Source: Pseudomonadota bacterium
Lineage (GTDB): Bacteria > Pseudomonadota > Alphaproteobacteria > Caulobacterales > Caulobacteraceae
DNA length: 5,096 nt
Direction of reading: 5' to 3'
Assembly: GCA_023433655.1 (NCBI GenBank)
Contig: JAEYUE010000213.1
Location: 1-5,096 of the forward strand
Positions within the stretch are counted from its first letter, which is position 1. The number at the start of each line of letters is the position of its first letter. Below, one piece after another: positions 1 through 5,082 of the stretch. A model generated the notes under the pieces. That model was not told the origin of the DNA. It worked only from the letters and a program-made list of their open reading frames with translations, and searched no databases. The translations under genes and the position numbers were made by a program.

Positions 1-105
1 TTCGCCGCCTGCCAGGCCGCCGTCCGCGACGAGGCCGTCACCCGGCTGCCGGGCGCGGCCCAGGTCGACTACGCCCTCAGCCGCGTGCCCTTCGTCGAGG
101 CCTGA
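1..105 (+). CDS. C-terminal end of an unidentified protein (partial, 5' end outside window)
   Basis: Frame 1 is open from the first base to a TGA at 103-105 and gives 34 residues, starting FAACQAAVRDEA and ending RVPFVEA. The codons are strongly G/C-ending like the neighbouring genes, and a hairpin follows 7 bp after the stop, so this looks like the true end of a gene. A cysteine in an Ala/Arg-rich helix near the C-terminus resembles the tail of the small secreted UrcA family common in Caulobacterales. That is only a guess from a short fragment, and no function should be assigned. The gene converges on the dcp-like gene. Confidence 0.6.
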   Translation, partial: FAACQAAVRDEAVTRLPGAAQVDYALSRVPFVEA

Positions 106-112
106 CAGGGAA

Positions 113-142
113 AGGGCCCGGCGGAGCGATCCGCCGGGCCCT
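113..142. terminator. Perfect 13 bp hairpin between convergent genes, probable bidirectional terminator
   Basis: Arm AGGGCCCGGCGGA (113-125) is exactly complementary to 130-142, with a 4 nt loop GCGA (126-129) of the stable GNRA class when read on the plus strand. It fills most of the 43 bp gap between the stop at 103-105 and the dcp stop at 149-151. There is no real T-tract on either side: CGCC follows on plus, and TTCCC on minus. It is therefore not a textbook intrinsic terminator. Termination in both directions, or 3'-end protection, is the likely role from its position. Confidence 0.75.
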
Positions 143-148
143 CGCCGG

Positions 149-2326
149 TCAGTTGGTCGGGAAACCCCGCACCTTGAGCAGGGCCGCCACGTCCGGGTCG
201 CGGCCGCGGAAGCGGCGGTAGGCCTCGCCGCGGTCGGACGAATTGCCTTCCGAGAGGATGATCGCCTTGTAGCGGGCGGCGATGTCCGGATTGAACACGT
301 CGCCCGACTCCTCGAAATAGGCCCAGGTGTCGGCGTCCATGACCTCGGACCAGAGGTAGCTGTAGTAGCCGGCCGAGTAGGCGTCCGAGGTGAACAGGTG
401 ATTGAACTGCGGCAGGCGGTGCCGCATCACGATCTCCTTCGGCATGCCGTAGCGGGCGAGACTTTCCCGCTCGAAAGCGTCCGGATCCGTCGGCGGCGTC
501 GCCCGCGTGTGCAGGTCCATGTCGACCAGGGCCGAGGACAGGTAGCTGACCGTGGCGTAGCCCTGGTTGAAGGTTTGCGAGGCCTCGATCTTGTCGACCA
601 GCGCCTGCGGCATCGGCTGGCCGGTCTCGACATGCTTCATGTAGCCGTCGAGGATCGGCCGGCTCAGCACCCAGTGCTCGTGCACCTGCGAGGGGTACTC
701 GACGTAGTCGCGCGGCGTGCCGCCGAGGCCCGGATAGGTGATCCGGTACGACAGATAGTGCAGGGCGTGGCCGAACTCGTGGAACAGGGTCTCGGCGTCG
801 TCCAGCGAAATCAGGACCGGCTGGTCGCCCTCGGCCTTGATGAAGTTGTTGTTGTTCGAGGCCAGCACGTTCTTGACCCCGTCATAGGTCGAGTAGCCGC
901 GGTAGCTGGTCATCCAGGCGCCCGAACGCTTGCCCGGACGGGCGTAGTCGTCGGCGTAGTAGAGGCCGGCGTGCTGGCCGTGGTCCTTGACCTCGTAGAC
1001 CACCACGTCCGGATGCCAGACCGGCACGGCGCCGGCCGGCAGGCGCTCGAAGGTGAAGCCGTACAGCCGCTCGGCCATGTGGAAGGAGCCGGCGCGGACG
1101 TTGTTGAGTTCGAAGTAGGGCTTCAGCTCGTTCTGGTCGAGGTCGTACTTCTGCTTCCGGACCTTCTCGGCGTAGTACAGGTAGTCCCACGGCTCGATGT
1201 CGTGGCCGGCGATGGCGCGCATGTCGGCCACCTCTTCCGCCACCCGCGCCTTGGCCGGGGCCCAGACCCGCATCATCAGGTCCATGGCCGCCTCGGGCGT
1301 CTTCGCCATGGTGTCCTGCATCCGCCAGGCGGCGTGGTGCCGGAAGCCCAGCAGCTTCGCCCGCTCGGCGCGCAGCTTCACGATCTCGGCGATGATGGCG
1401 TTGGTGTCGTTGCCGTCGCCGTTGTCGCCGCGGTTGACGAACTTGCGCCACACCTGCTCGCGCAGGTCGCGGTCGTCGGCGAAGCTGAGGAAGGGATCCA
1501 CGCTCGAGCGGGTGTTGACGATGACCCAGCCGTCGAGGTTGCGCGACCGGGCCGCGGCGGCGGCGGCCGCCTTGTTCGACGCCGGCATGCCGGCCATGCC
1601 GGCTTCGGTCGGGATGACCGTCCACGTCTTCTCGTCATTGACGACCTTCTGGGAGAAGGCGGTGAAGGCGTTGGACAGGGCGGTGTTGATCCGGCCCAGC
1701 TCGGCCTTGCCGGCGGCGTCCAGGGCCGCGCCGTTGCGGATGAAGGCGTCGCGGGTGCGTTCGGCGTAGCGGGTCTGTTCGGCCGTCAGACCCATCTCGC
1801 GCGCCTCGTCGGCGACCTTGCGGATGCGGGCGAACAGGGCCTCGTTGAAGATGATCTCGTCGCCGGCGGCGGAGAGCAGGGGCGACACCTCGGTGTCCAC
1901 CGCCTGGTAGTCGTCCGAGCCGATGTTCTGGGTCATCACCCCAAAGATGCTGCTGGCGCGATCCAGCGGCTCGCCGGCCATCTGATACGGCACCAGGGTG
2001 TTGGCGAAGGTCGGGTCGTCGGCCTGGTTGGCGATGGCCGCGATCTCGGCCCGCTGCAGTTCGATGCCCTCGAGGATGGCCTCGCGCAGCTTCGGCGCGG
2101 TCACCTTGTCCCACGGCGGCACGCCCTGGTACGGCCCGGTCCACTCCTGCAGCAGTTCGGCCCTCGGCGTCTGGGCCGGCAGGACGGCGCGGCCGATGCG
2201 GGCGTCTTCGGCGAGTGACGACGGCGTCTGGCCGGTCCCGCCGGCGCCCATGTCCATGCCGTTGGCCGCGCAGCCCGACAGGGCCATGAAGCTCCCTCCG
2301 GCGATGAGTAGGTGTCGTCTGTGCAT
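149..2326 (-). CDS. dcp: Exported M3 family zinc metallopeptidase, peptidyl-dipeptidase Dcp-like lipoprotein
   Basis: 725 aa. M3 peptidases hydrolyse short peptides; the Dcp branch removes C-terminal dipeptides. The zinc motif HEFGH lies at residues 516-520 inside DDAETLFHEFGHALH: H516 and H520 are ligands and E517 is the catalytic base. The third ligand is E543 in DYVEYPSQVHEHW, close to the E. coli Dcp version of this motif. The C-terminal tyrosine-rich stretch AYSAGYYSYLWSEV (649-662) is the family's substrate-binding region. The helical N-terminal domain opens with WTGPYQGVPPWDKV (62-75), also Dcp-like. E. coli Dcp is about 680 aa; the extra length here is N-terminal: a basic start with RR at 3-4, a hydrophobic stretch and a lipobox LSGC (16-19), then a Gly/Ser/Thr linker. 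This predicts a lipoprotein anchored at C19, and alanine at +2 fits outer-membrane sorting. The ATG at 2324-2326 has GGAG 6 nt upstream (complement of 2333-2336). The gene is single, divergent from murI. Dcp versus a close oligopeptidase A relative cannot be fully settled by eye. Confidence 0.93.
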   Translation of the reverse strand: MHRRHLLIAGGSFMALSGCAANGMDMGAGGTGQTPSSLAEDARIGRAVLPAQTPRAELLQEWTGPYQGVPPWDKVTAPKLREAILEGIELQRAEIAAIANQADDPTFANTLVPYQMAGEPLDRASSIFGVMTQNIGSDDYQAVDTEVSPLLSAAGDEIIFNEALFARIRKVADEAREMGLTAEQTRYAERTRDAFIRNGAALDAAGKAELGRINTALSNAFTAFSQKVVNDEKTWTVIPTEAGMAGMPASNKAAAAAAARSRNLDGWVIVNTRSSVDPFLSFADDRDLREQVWRKFVNRGDNGDGNDTNAIIAEIVKLRAERAKLLGFRHHAAWRMQDTMAKTPEAAMDLMMRVWAPAKARVAEEVADMRAIAGHDIEPWDYLYYAEKVRKQKYDLDQNELKPYFELNNVRAGSFHMAERLYGFTFERLPAGAVPVWHPDVVVYEVKDHGQHAGLYYADDYARPGKRSGAWMTSYRGYSTYDGVKNVLASNNNNFIKAEGDQPVLISLDDAETLFHEFGHALHYLSYRITYPGLGGTPRDYVEYPSQVHEHWVLSRPILDGYMKHVETGQPMPQALVDKIEASQTFNQGYATVSYLSSALVDMDLHTRATPPTDPDAFERESLARYGMPKEIVMRHRLPQFNHLFTSDAYSAGYYSYLWSEVMDADTWAYFEESGDVFNPDIAARYKAIILSEGNSSDRGEAYRRFRGRDPDVAALLKVRGFPTN

Positions 2327-2348
2327 ATGAAGCTCCGTGCCTGGCGAA

Positions 2349-2400
2349 CGTTCCGGTGAGGACTACCTAGGCCCTCCCGGGCCTGACTGTCACCTGAACG
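2349..2400. repeat. Nested inverted repeat in the dcp-murI intergenic region
   Basis: The outer arms CGTTCCGGTGA (2349-2359) and TCACCTGAACG (2390-2400) pair at 10 of 11 positions. Inside them AGGCCC (2369-2374) and GGGCCT (2379-2384) pair perfectly around a 4 nt loop. Read on the minus strand the inner loop is GGGA, a GNRA-type tetraloop. The left edge also overlaps an 8 bp palindrome GAACGTTC (2346-2353). The element ends 22 nt before the dcp start codon and just upstream of its ribosome binding site. It could be a leader-RNA structure of dcp or an operator. No convincing dcp promoter was found: the best candidate on the minus strand, TTGGCTG with a GCATTACA-like -10 upstream of 2400, is weak. 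Confidence 0.5.
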
Positions 2401-2418
2401 GGCTGTAATGCTCGGGCG

Positions 2419-2447
2419 TGGACGCAGCCAAGCCATGCGTCTAAAGC
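2419..2447 (+). promoter_or_regulatory. Candidate sigma-70-type (Caulobacter sigma-73) promoter of murI
   Basis: TGGACGC at 2419-2425 matches 6 of 7 positions of the Caulobacter -35 consensus TTGACGS. TCTAAAGC at 2440-2447 matches 6 of 8 positions of the -10 consensus GCTANAWC. The 14 bp gap lies within the usual 10-14 bp range. Transcription would start roughly 6-8 nt after the -10 element, at about 2453-2455, which is the murI ATG itself. This fits the absence of any Shine-Dalgarno sequence before murI (GCGCGCGCC precedes the ATG). Confidence 0.5.
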
Positions 2448-2454
2448 GCGCGCC

Positions 2455-3315
2455 ATGGCGATAGGCGTATTCGACTCCGGCGTAGGCGGCCTGACGGTGC
2501 ACCGCGAACTGACGCGGCGGTTCCCGGACGCCGACTTCATCTATCTGGCCGACCAGGCCAACGCCCCCTACGGCGGGCGCGGCGGCGAGGAGATTGTCGA
2601 GCTGACCCGGGCCGGCTGCGAACGTCTGTTCGAGGCGGGCGCCAACCTGATCGTGCTGGCCTGCAACACCGCCAGCGCCATCGCCCTGCGCCGCCTGCAG
2701 CAGACCTGGGCGCCGTCCCTGCGCGAGCGCTACGGCCGTCCGGTCAACATTCTCGGCATCATCGTGCCGACCATCGAGGCGGCGACGGGGCATCCGTGGA
2801 GCTACGAGGCCGAACGCGATCGGCTGGAAGGGGAGAAGAAGGAGGCGATCGAGATCACCGGCGTCTTCTGCACCGCCGCCACGGCGATGAGCCGCGTTTA
2901 CGAGATCGAGATCGACAAGCGGCGCGAGGATCTGGCGGTGTTCTCGGAGGCCTGTCCGGGGCTTGCGGGGCTGATCGAGCTGGGCGCCCCGGCCGGGGAG
3001 CTGAAGGTGGTGGTCAACGACCACGTCGACGCCCTGCGCCGCCGCATCGGCCGGCACCCGGACAAGGCCATCCTCGGCTGCACCCACTACGAGATCGTCG
3101 CCGACCTGTTCGCCGCCGCCCTGCCGCCCGGCACGCCGCTGATCCATCAGCCGACCGCCGTGGCCGAGGCGTTGGAGCGCTACTTCAAGCGTCACCCGGA
3201 GTACGCCCTGGGCGGCTCGGGCCGGCGCGACTTCCTGACCACGGGCAAGCCGGGGCCTCAGTCGGAGCTGGTCAGCCAGTTCTGGGGCGCGCCGCTGACC
3301 TTCACGGCGGCTTGA
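2455..3315 (+). CDS. murI: Glutamate racemase MurI
   Basis: 286 aa, cytoplasmic. It interconverts L- and D-glutamate, supplying D-Glu for the peptidoglycan stem peptide. The N-terminus MAIGVFDSGVGGLTV carries the family signature with D7 and S8. ANAPYG (35-40) is the substrate loop. The two catalytic cysteines are C70 in ACNTAS and C209 in LGCTHYE, with H211 beside the second. EACPGLAGLIE (165-175) is the conserved mid-domain segment. The spacing between the cysteines, 139 residues, is longer than the roughly 111 known from Bacillus RacE and Lactobacillus MurI. The extra residues lie around 80-95 and in a charged segment at about 112-133. The ATG at 2455 is the only possible start: reading back in frame there is no ATG, GTG or TTG before a TGA at 2395. 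There is no Shine-Dalgarno sequence, and a leaderless mRNA is likely. A broader aspartate/glutamate racemase label would be the cautious alternative. Confidence 0.93.
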   Translation: MAIGVFDSGVGGLTVHRELTRRFPDADFIYLADQANAPYGGRGGEEIVELTRAGCERLFEAGANLIVLACNTASAIALRRLQQTWAPSLRERYGRPVNILGIIVPTIEAATGHPWSYEAERDRLEGEKKEAIEITGVFCTAATAMSRVYEIEIDKRREDLAVFSEACPGLAGLIELGAPAGELKVVVNDHVDALRRRIGRHPDKAILGCTHYEIVADLFAAALPPGTPLIHQPTAVAEALERYFKRHPEYALGGSGRRDFLTTGKPGPQSELVSQFWGAPLTFTAA

Positions 3316-3331
3316 CCCGAAGCGGCTTGAC
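3307..3331 (+). repeat. Direct repeat duplicating the murI stop region
   Basis: GCGGCTTGAC occurs at 3307-3316 and again at 3322-3331, 15 bp apart. Because the offset is a multiple of three, the second copy recreates Ala-stop in the same frame, giving a backup TGA at 3328-3330 five codons after the real murI stop. It looks like a small local duplication or chance; no function is evident. Confidence 0.6.
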
Positions 3332-3362
3332 GCCGGCCGGCCGCCGGGCGCGGATGCGCACC

Positions 3363-3369
3363 GGGAGGA
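3363..3369 (+). promoter_or_regulatory. Strong ribosome binding site of the SRPBCC gene
   Basis: GGGAGGA lies 7 nt before the ATG at 3377. It is a near-consensus Shine-Dalgarno sequence, in contrast to murI, which has none. It fixes the start and implies efficient translation independent of murI. Confidence 0.8.
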
Positions 3370-3376
3370 CCACCAG

Positions 3377-3892
3377 ATGAACCGACTGTCGCTCGCCCTG
3401 TTCGGCCTCGCCCTTTCGGCCGGCGCCGCGTCCGCCGAGGTCACGGACCGTTCCGAGAACGGCTTCACCCTGAGCTACGAGCGCGTCGTCGCCGCCTCAC
3501 CGGAAGCGGTGCTGACTGCTGTCGGCGACCCCGCGGCGTGGTGGAGCGACGCCCACACCTATTCCGGCGACGCCGCCAATATCACGGTCGATCTGCGCCC
3601 CGGCGGCTGCTGGTGCGAGGCCCTGCCCGGCGGCGGGGTCAAGCACGGCGAGGCGGTGATGGTGTGGCCGGAGCAGCGGATGGTGCGTTTCGACGCCCCG
3701 TTCGGGCCGCTGCAATCGATCGGAGCCGACGCCGTCCTGACCATGAGCTGGGCCGATGCGGAAGGCGGCGGCCGGGTGCTGAAGTGGACCTTCGCCGTCG
3801 CCGGACCGGGAGCCGGGGCGATGGCTGACCCGGTGGACGCGGTGATGGCCGAGCAGTTCGGCCGGCTGGCCGATCATCTCGGCGGCGGCTGA
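3377..3892 (+). CDS. Secreted SRPBCC-domain protein (START/Bet v 1-like fold) of unknown ligand
   Basis: 171 aa. Residues 1-20 form a Sec signal peptide: N-terminal Arg, a hydrophobic core LSLALFGLALSAG, and an ASA cleavage site after A20, so the mature protein is probably periplasmic. The rest resembles the SRPBCC superfamily. FTLSYERVVAASPEAVLTAV (30-49) fits the first strand and helix, DPAAWWSDAHTYSG (51-64) the tryptophan-rich turn, and LRPGGCWCEALPGG (73-86) the central hairpin with C78 and C80. A long C-terminal helix DPVDAVMAEQFGRLADHL (151-168) closes the ligand cavity in such folds. Catalytic residues are not defined for this group, so no reaction is assigned. The gene starts 61 bp after murI on the same strand and may be co-transcribed with it. 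A TTGACGC at 3327-3333 matches a -35 element, but no -10 accompanies it. The gene ends 2 bp from the end of ahpD. Confidence 0.8.
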   Translation: MNRLSLALFGLALSAGAASAEVTDRSENGFTLSYERVVAASPEAVLTAVGDPAAWWSDAHTYSGDAANITVDLRPGGCWCEALPGGGVKHGEAVMVWPEQRMVRFDAPFGPLQSIGADAVLTMSWADAEGGGRVLKWTFAVAGPGAGAMADPVDAVMAEQFGRLADHLGGG

Positions 3893-3904
3893 CCTCAGCC
3901 CGCC
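3881..3904. repeat. Inverted repeat spanning both stop codons of the convergent SRPBCC and ahpD genes
   Basis: GGCTGA (3887-3892) and TCAGCC (3895-3900) are perfect complements around CC, so the two TGA stops mirror each other. With a 2 nt bulge (3885-3886) the pairing extends to GGCG (3881-3884) with CGCC (3901-3904), about 10 bp in all. There is no T-tract on either strand. A further 8 bp repeat, CCGCCAGC (3900-3907) with GCTGGCGG (3931-3938), lies inside ahpD. With no intergenic space, this may be all the termination signal available. The effect is uncertain. Confidence 0.4.
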
Positions 3905-4428
3905 AGCGCCGCTTCCGAGGCCACGATCCGGCTGGCGGCGTGAACCACCGCGCCGATGCGCAGGGCGGCCTGGACCTGGGTCGCCGGCACGCCGTGCTTG
4001 CGCAGCTCGCCCTCGTGGGCGTCGAGGCAGGCGCCGCAGCCGTTGATCGCCGAGACCGCCGTCGACCACAGTTCGAAGTCCAGCTTCTCGACGCCGGGAT
4101 TGGCGATGACGTTCATGCGCAGCCGGGCGGGGATGGTCGTGTACTCGCTGTTCTTCATCAGGTGCAGCGAGCGGTAGTAGATGTTGTTCATGCCCATGAT
4201 GGCGGCGGCCGATTTGGCGGCGTTCAGCGCCTCGGGCGACAGTACGGCGGCGGCCTGGGCCTCGATCGCCCGCACCACTTGGGCCACGCCCACCGCATGC
4301 GCCGAGGCGAGGAAGCAGCCCCACTTCTGCTGGTCGTTCAGCACCGTCTCGGAGGCGAGCGAGCCGAGGTTCAGCGAAATGTCCTTGGCGTAGGCGGGGA
4401 TGAGGTCGCGCAGCGTATCGATCGACAT
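3895..4428 (-). CDS. ahpD: Alkyl hydroperoxide reductase AhpD (lipoyl-dependent peroxidase subunit D)
   Basis: 177 aa, cytoplasmic, the same length as the Mycobacterium tuberculosis enzyme. AhpD is a CxxC disulfide reductase that regenerates AhpC, taking electrons from lipoylated dihydrolipoamide acyltransferase, and it has weak peroxidase activity itself. The active site is NGCGACLDAHE: C131 and C134 form the redox pair and H138 follows. With E119 in DFELW this matches the proton-relay set of the mycobacterial protein (E118, C130, C133, H137) shifted by one residue. The conserved AIMGMNNIYYRS segment is at 76-87. The start is the ATG at 4426-4428, because MSIDTLRDLIPAYAKD is the family N-terminus and AGGA lies 6 nt upstream. 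A TTG at 4503 would add 25 residues encoded by hairpin sequence and is rejected. The gene lies 86 bp downstream of ahpC on the same strand, an expected operon pairing. Confidence 0.95.
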   Translation of the reverse strand: MSIDTLRDLIPAYAKDISLNLGSLASETVLNDQQKWGCFLASAHAVGVAQVVRAIEAQAAAVLSPEALNAAKSAAAIMGMNNIYYRSLHLMKNSEYTTIPARLRMNVIANPGVEKLDFELWSTAVSAINGCGACLDAHEGELRKHGVPATQVQAALRIGAVVHAASRIVASEAALAG

Positions 4429-4434
4429 GGGAGG

Positions 4435-4438
4435 TCCT
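4435..4438 (-). promoter_or_regulatory. Ribosome binding site that decides the ahpD start
   Basis: AGGA on the minus strand (TCCT on plus) lies 6 nt before the ATG at 4428. It supports this start over the in-frame TTG at 4503, which would be read through both intergenic hairpins. Confidence 0.65.
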
Positions 4439-4458
4439 GGAAAATCTGATCTGGATGC

Positions 4459-4488
4459 AAAACAGGCGGCGACCGGGGCCGCCGCCTG
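4459..4488 (-). terminator. Intrinsic-type terminator or attenuator between ahpC and ahpD
   Basis: On the minus strand CAGGCGGC (4488-4481) and GCCGCCTG (4470-4463) pair perfectly over 8 bp around a 10 nt loop, whose outermost bases can add a ninth G-C pair. The stem is followed directly by TTTT (4462-4459). This is the best intrinsic-terminator geometry in the window. Since ahpD lies just downstream on the same strand, it probably reduces rather than abolishes read-through, giving more ahpC than ahpD mRNA, or stabilises the ahpC 3' end. Confidence 0.6.
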
Positions 4489-4491
4489 CTT

Positions 4492-4509
4492 CCGGTTCAG
4501 CAAAACCGG
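4492..4509 (-). repeat. Second hairpin immediately after the ahpC stop
   Basis: CCGGTT (4492-4497) and AACCGG (4504-4509) pair perfectly around a 6 nt loop. The hairpin begins 5 nt after the ahpC TAA and is only 3 nt from the terminator-like hairpin at 4463-4488, so the two would stack in tandem in the ahpC-ahpD transcript. It lacks its own T-tract and is more likely a 3'-end stabiliser or processing element. Confidence 0.5.
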
Positions 4510-4514
4510 TCAGC

Positions 4515-5069
4515 TTACGCCGCGAGCGTCTCGCCGCCCACCGGGCGGTTGCAGGCGCACAGCTCGTCGGTCTGCAGGGCGTCGACGACGCGCAGGGTGT
4601 CCGCCGGCGCACGGCCGACGTTCAGGTTGGTGACATAGACGTGCTGGATGACGTTGTGCGGGTCGACCACAAAGGTGGCGCGCAGGGCGACGCCCTCTTC
4701 CTCGTCGAGGACGCCGAGCGCGCGGGCCAGCTTGCCGCCGTTGTCGGCGAACTGCCAGATCGGCAGCTTGTTCAGATCGGCGTGGTCACGCCGCCAGGCC
4801 AGCTTGGTGAACTCGTTGTCGGTGGAGCCGCCGAGCACGACGGTGTCGCGGTCCTCGAACTCCTTTCCGAGCTTGGCGAACTCGGCGATCTCGGTCGGGC
4901 ACACGAAGGTGAAGTCCTTCGGGTAGAAGAAGATGACCTTCCACTTGCCCTCGAAGCTCTTCTCGGTGACCGCCTCGAAGGCCGAGACGCCGTTCTCCTC
5001 GTGGCTGTTGAAGCCCGGCTTGACGCCGATGATCTTGAACTCAGGCAGTTTCTGACCGACGCCCAGCAT
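4515..5069 (-). CDS. ahpC: Peroxiredoxin AhpC, alkyl hydroperoxide reductase subunit C
   Basis: 184 aa, cytoplasmic 2-Cys peroxiredoxin that reduces hydrogen peroxide, organic hydroperoxides and probably peroxynitrite. The peroxidatic cysteine is C57 in FFYPKDFTFVCPTE (47-60), the thioredoxin-fold active site with its conserved Pro and Thr. The stretch VVLGGSTDNEFTKLAW (77-92) is typical AhpC, where most relatives have S/GVS. The C-terminal DELCACNRPVGG carries C171 and C173, the paired resolving-region cysteines seen as CAC in mycobacterial AhpC (C174 and C176). This CAC form goes with AhpD as reductant, and ahpD follows 86 bp downstream. No ahpF is visible in the window. The ATG at 5067-5069 has GAGGAG 7 nt upstream. 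Peroxide-responsive control by OxyR or similar would lie beyond the window end and cannot be judged. Confidence 0.97.
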   Translation of the reverse strand: MLGVGQKLPEFKIIGVKPGFNSHEENGVSAFEAVTEKSFEGKWKVIFFYPKDFTFVCPTEIAEFAKLGKEFEDRDTVVLGGSTDNEFTKLAWRRDHADLNKLPIWQFADNGGKLARALGVLDEEEGVALRATFVVDPHNVIQHVYVTNLNVGRAPADTLRVVDALQTDELCACNRPVGGETLAA

Positions 5070-5076
5070 CGCTGTT

Positions 5077-5082
5077 CTCCTC
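5077..5082 (-). promoter_or_regulatory. Strong ribosome binding site of ahpC
   Basis: GAGGAG on the minus strand lies 7 nt before the ATG at 5069, consistent with a highly translated gene and fixing the start. Only 27 bp upstream of ahpC are in the window, so no promoter can be called. Confidence 0.8.

Noticed and set aside
1551..1571. GCC/GGC triplet run as a microsatellite in dcp
   Set aside because: It encodes an alanine run (residues 253-259) at a position where Dcp-family proteins usually have one, and mixed codons are used.
398..2218. 606-codon plus-strand open frame antisense to dcp
   Set aside because: It mirrors the dcp coding frame in GC-rich DNA, where stops are rare. Its product is a low-complexity Val/Gly/Arg/His-rich string with no recognisable domain, while the minus-strand frame has a complete M3 zinc site.
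2346..2399. LexA (SOS) box in the dcp-murI gap
   Set aside because: GAAC/GTTC half-sites are present, but none is followed at the right distance by a second copy in the alphaproteobacterial GTTC-N7-GTTC arrangement.
3327..3333. TTGACGC as a -35 element of a promoter for the SRPBCC gene
   Set aside because: It matches the Caulobacter -35 consensus exactly, but the best sequence 10-14 bp downstream matches only about 4 of 8 positions of the -10 consensus, and it lies in the murI stop-codon repeat.
2101..3468. 455-codon minus-strand open frame across murI and the start of dcp
   Set aside because: It covers murI in antisense and overlaps dcp out of frame; the product is Arg/Ala/Gly-rich with no family signature. 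MurI motifs on the plus strand are complete.
4429..4503. N-terminal extension of AhpD from a TTG at 4503
   Set aside because: It would translate both intergenic hairpins, has no good Shine-Dalgarno sequence, and the family N-terminus begins at the ATG at 4428, which has AGGA upstream.
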